DNA from: Candidatus Porisulfidus sp. TsSOB
GTDB taxonomy: Bacteria; Pseudomonadota; Gammaproteobacteria; Poriferisulfidales; Poriferisulfidaceae
Direction: 5' to 3'
Assembly (NCBI GenBank): GCA_002631715.1
Contig: MRSX01000001.1
Coordinates: 1-48,056, forward strand
DNA length: 48,056 nucleotides
Shown here: piece after piece, positions 46,002-48,056 of the stretch
How positions within the stretch are numbered: position 1 is the first letter of the stretch
Layout of the letters: each line of letters begins with the position of its first letter
Position numbers and translations under genes: made by a program
The notes under the pieces: generated by a model
Told to the model about the DNA's origin: nothing
The model's database searches: none
What the model saw: only the letters and a program-made list of their open reading frames with translations

Positions 46002-47836
46002 TACAGGGCTCTCAGGAGGTAGGCGTCCAGGACTTGGCGGGCAATGGGTGCAGCCATGGTGGAACCATGACCCCCGTGCTCGACAATGACCGCAAGGGCG
46101 ATTTCCGGCGCTTCGACGGGGGCGAAAGCGATGAACAGGGAATGATCGCGAATATGTTCGGGGAGATCTTCGGAATCAGGACGTTTTTCGCCGTAGTTGA
46201 TGACCTGTGCGGTTCCGGTCTTGCCTGCGATGCGATACGCCGCATCCAGTCCAGAGCGCCGGGCAGTTCCGTTCTCGGCGTGGACCACATCCACCATGGC
46301 GTTCGTGACTAGGTCCCACCAAGCCGGATTGGAGAGTGTCACGCGCCCGAGCTCCTCTGGCGGGTTCTCGATGATCTCTCCATCCTGTTCGTAGGCGCGC
46401 AGCAGGCGTGGTTTCATGCGGATGCCGCGGGTCGCCAGCGCTGCGGTCGCGGTGGCGAGTTGCAGAGGAGTCAGCAGCAGGTACCCTTGACCGATTCCCA
46501 TGATGACGGTTTCGCCCGGATACCAGGGTTGCCCGTACATCTTTTGTTTCCACGTTTCATTGGGAAGCAGCCCGGGACGCTCCCCGGGCAGGTCGAGTTG
46601 CTGGGTCTGGCCGAGTCCGAATTGTGCCAGGAAAGGTTCCAGCGCTTCGATTCCCATGCGGTAGGCCAGCGAATAAAAATAAACGTCGCAGGATTGAGTG
46701 ATCGAGGAGCTGACCGTGACCCAGCCGTGACCTTCATCCTTCCAATCACGGAAAGGGCGACGATAGTTCGGAATCTTGAATTGAGGGGCAGCGAAAAATT
46801 GTTTGTCTGGAATGGCATGACCCGACTCCAGCCCGGCGAGGGCGACAAAGGGCTTGATGGTAGAGCCCGGCGCATACTGCCCCTGGATAGCACGATTGAG
46901 CAGCGGATTTTTCGCGTCCCGAATTAAGTTTTGGTAGTCGTTGGGATCAATGCTGTGCCCGAACACGTCCGGGTCGAAACTGGGTGTGCTGACCAATGCC
47001 AGAATATCGCCAGTTGAGGGTTCAATGGCAACGATTGCACCTTCCAATCCGGCCATGGCGTCGCTTGCCACCCGCTGCAGGTCGGCATCCAGCGTAAGAA
47101 CTAGATTGTTGCCGGGGGTGGGTGCCTTGCGGTCATGCACCATCAGGGAACGGCCCTGTGCATTGACTTCAGCTTGCTGCAGGCCGGGGGTCCCGAGCAG
47201 AAGAGATTCATACTGATGTTCAATCCCAGCCCGGCCGATCCTCCGGGTTCCCCGGTAACGGTATAAATCAATACGCTCCCGGTCTCTCTTGCTGATGCTG
47301 GCCAGGTGGCCGAGCACATGAGCCGTCGATTCGCCGTACGTGTAGCGGCGTGCGGCATAGGCTTCCAGGTAAACGCTCGGCAGTTGATGCAACTGCACAG
47401 CGACGCGCGCAATCGTCTCTTCCGACAAATCGATCTTGAGCGGAGTCGTTTCAAATTTGCTGCTTTGCCCGCGCTGCTGAAATCGCTGGACTTCCCGGTC
47501 ATGGATGTCGGCCAGTTCCCGCAACTTCGAAATCGTGGCATCTAGGTCGTCAACCTGGGAAGGAACCAGGCTCAAGCTGTATGCGACACTGTTATCCGCG
47601 AGCAGAGTGCCGTGACGATCGAAAATCAGACCGCGTGAAGGGGGCAGGGGAATCTGGCGCAGGTGGTTTTCCGTTGACAACGCGGTGAAGTGTGCGGTGT
47701 GAATCGTCTGCATCCAGCCGATCCGCAGCAGCAACAGCAGCAACAGCAAGCTTCCGAAGCCGACCAGCAGGCGCAACCGCCGGTGGGTCTGGGCAACACT
47801 GCGGTGAAGATCGCCTTTCTGGGTGGCGGGAGTCAT
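46001..47836 (-). CDS. mrdA: Penicillin-binding protein 2, elongasome transpeptidase
   Basis: PBP2 crosslinks new peptidoglycan during elongation. The 611-residue product has an N-terminal transmembrane helix (LLVGFGSLLLLLLLLRIGWM, about residues 23-42), a dimerisation/pedestal domain with RGLIFDRHGTLLADN, and a transpeptidase domain with the active Ser325 in GSTIKPF, the SxN-type SCD in SITQSCDVYFYSLA, and KTG in AGKTGTAQVINYG. The SCD in place of SxN is usual for PBP2. It begins 2 bp after the stop of the Deg-type protease gene and is coupled to rodA. Confidence 0.98.
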   Translation of the reverse strand: MTPATQKGDLHRSVAQTHRRLRLLVGFGSLLLLLLLLRIGWMQTIHTAHFTALSTENHLRQIPLPPSRGLIFDRHGTLLADNSVAYSLSLVPSQVDDLDATISKLRELADIHDREVQRFQQRGQSSKFETTPLKIDLSEETIARVAVQLHQLPSVYLEAYAARRYTYGESTAHVLGHLASISKRDRERIDLYRYRGTRRIGRAGIEHQYESLLLGTPGLQQAEVNAQGRSLMVHDRKAPTPGNNLVLTLDADLQRVASDAMAGLEGAIVAIEPSTGDILALVSTPSFDPDVFGHSIDPNDYQNLIRDAKNPLLNRAIQGQYAPGSTIKPFVALAGLESGHAIPDKQFFAAPQFKIPNYRRPFRDWKDEGHGWVTVSSSITQSCDVYFYSLAYRMGIEALEPFLAQFGLGQTQQLDLPGERPGLLPNETWKQKMYGQPWYPGETVIMGIGQGYLLLTPLQLATATAALATRGIRMKPRLLRAYEQDGEIIENPPEELGRVTLSNPAWWDLVTNAMVDVVHAENGTARRSGLDAAYRIAGKTGTAQVINYGEKRPDSEDLPEHIRDHSLFIAFAPVEAPEIALAVIVEHGGHGSTMAAPIARQVLDAYLLRAL

Positions 47837-47838
47837 GG

Positions 47839-48056
47839 TCAGGGCAGCAAAATGAACTGGCTGCGTGTCCCGCGCTGGACCTGAAGCAGCACTTTAGCGG
47901 AATCCCGGTCGATGGTGGCGCGGATATCCTCCACGCTCTTCACGGGACGGCGGTTGACGGAGCGCAACCGATCGCCGGCACGAATTCCGGCCTGCGCGGC
48001 AGGATAACCGGGCTCGACCTTGATAATTTCGACGAACGTCGTCTCGGCATCCCGCT
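47839..48056 (-). CDS. Deg/HtrA-type serine protease, C-terminal PDZ domain (5' end outside window)
   Basis: The last 72 codons of a gene reading into the window are present. They encode most of a PDZ domain: VEPGYPAAQAGIRAGDRLRSVN, RRPVKSVEDIRATI and a final strand LLQVQRGTRSQFILLP. This pattern fits the second PDZ domain of periplasmic Deg proteases (DegP/DegQ), but a site-2 protease-type or other PDZ protein cannot be excluded without the upstream part. The stop is 2 bp before the mrdA ATG. Confidence 0.7.
   Translation of the reverse strand, partial: RDAETTFVEIIKVEPGYPAAQAGIRAGDRLRSVNRRPVKSVEDIRATIDRDSAKVLLQVQRGTRSQFILLP

Noticed and set aside
1..48056. CRISPR arrays, insertion sequences, tRNA or rRNA genes, prophage or toxin-antitoxin modules
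   Set aside because: No direct-repeat arrays, transposase or integrase motifs, cloverleaf-like segments or such gene pairs were seen on reading either strand; a short or degenerate element could still be missed.

Overview
The window is a stretch of the chromosome of a gammaproteobacterium and consists almost entirely of closely packed housekeeping genes. The gene orders tuf-S10-spc-alpha, uvrA/MFS/ssb, miaB-phoH-ybeY-corC-lnt, nadD-rsfS and mrdA-rodA-mltB-rlpA-dacA-(transaminase)-lipB-lipA are all typical of Gammaproteobacteria. The GC content looks high in the ribosomal block and visibly lower around ssb and yhdP. No insertion sequence, phage gene, CRISPR array, tRNA or rRNA gene was seen. 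The best lifestyle clue is a three-gene set (23956-26689) of the kind tied to tetrahydromethanopterin/methylofuran C1 carriers, which points to a methylotrophic or methanotrophic gammaproteobacterium or a relative. The exact lineage cannot be fixed from this window.

Layout: 1-13942 (+) holds the end of tuf and then a complete S10-spc-alpha ribosomal protein cluster with secY and rpoA, closed by an intrinsic terminator that overlaps the stop codon of convergent uvrA. uvrA (-) is divergent from an MFS transporter, followed by ssb (+). Next comes miaB-phoH-ybeY-corC-lnt (+), for tRNA modification, rRNA maturation and envelope lipoprotein acylation. Convergent to lnt are the three C1-cofactor genes (-), divergent from recJ. 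recJ-nadD-rsfS-maf-yhdP (+) converges on rne (-), which has a long untranslated leader. Then come a YkgJ-type cysteine-cluster protein, a small phosphodiesterase and cfa (+). The last block (-), read from high to low coordinates, is the end of a Deg-type protease gene, mrdA, rodA, mltB, rlpA, dacA, a class IV transaminase, lipB and lipA: the elongasome/peptidoglycan block joined to lipoate synthesis. A 33-residue single-helix ORF lies between lipA and cfa.

Points that stand out: the C1-cofactor operon amid housekeeping genes; ribosomal proteins L23 and S10 with unusual basic N-terminal extensions, that of L23 starting with a short amphipathic helix; an acidic tail on L17; the 33-residue membrane ORF; the rne leader and compact RNase E tail; and the absence of rlmH and ybeD from places where they are commonly found. 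No clearly new multi-gene system is visible; the L23 extension and the small membrane ORF are the least explained features.
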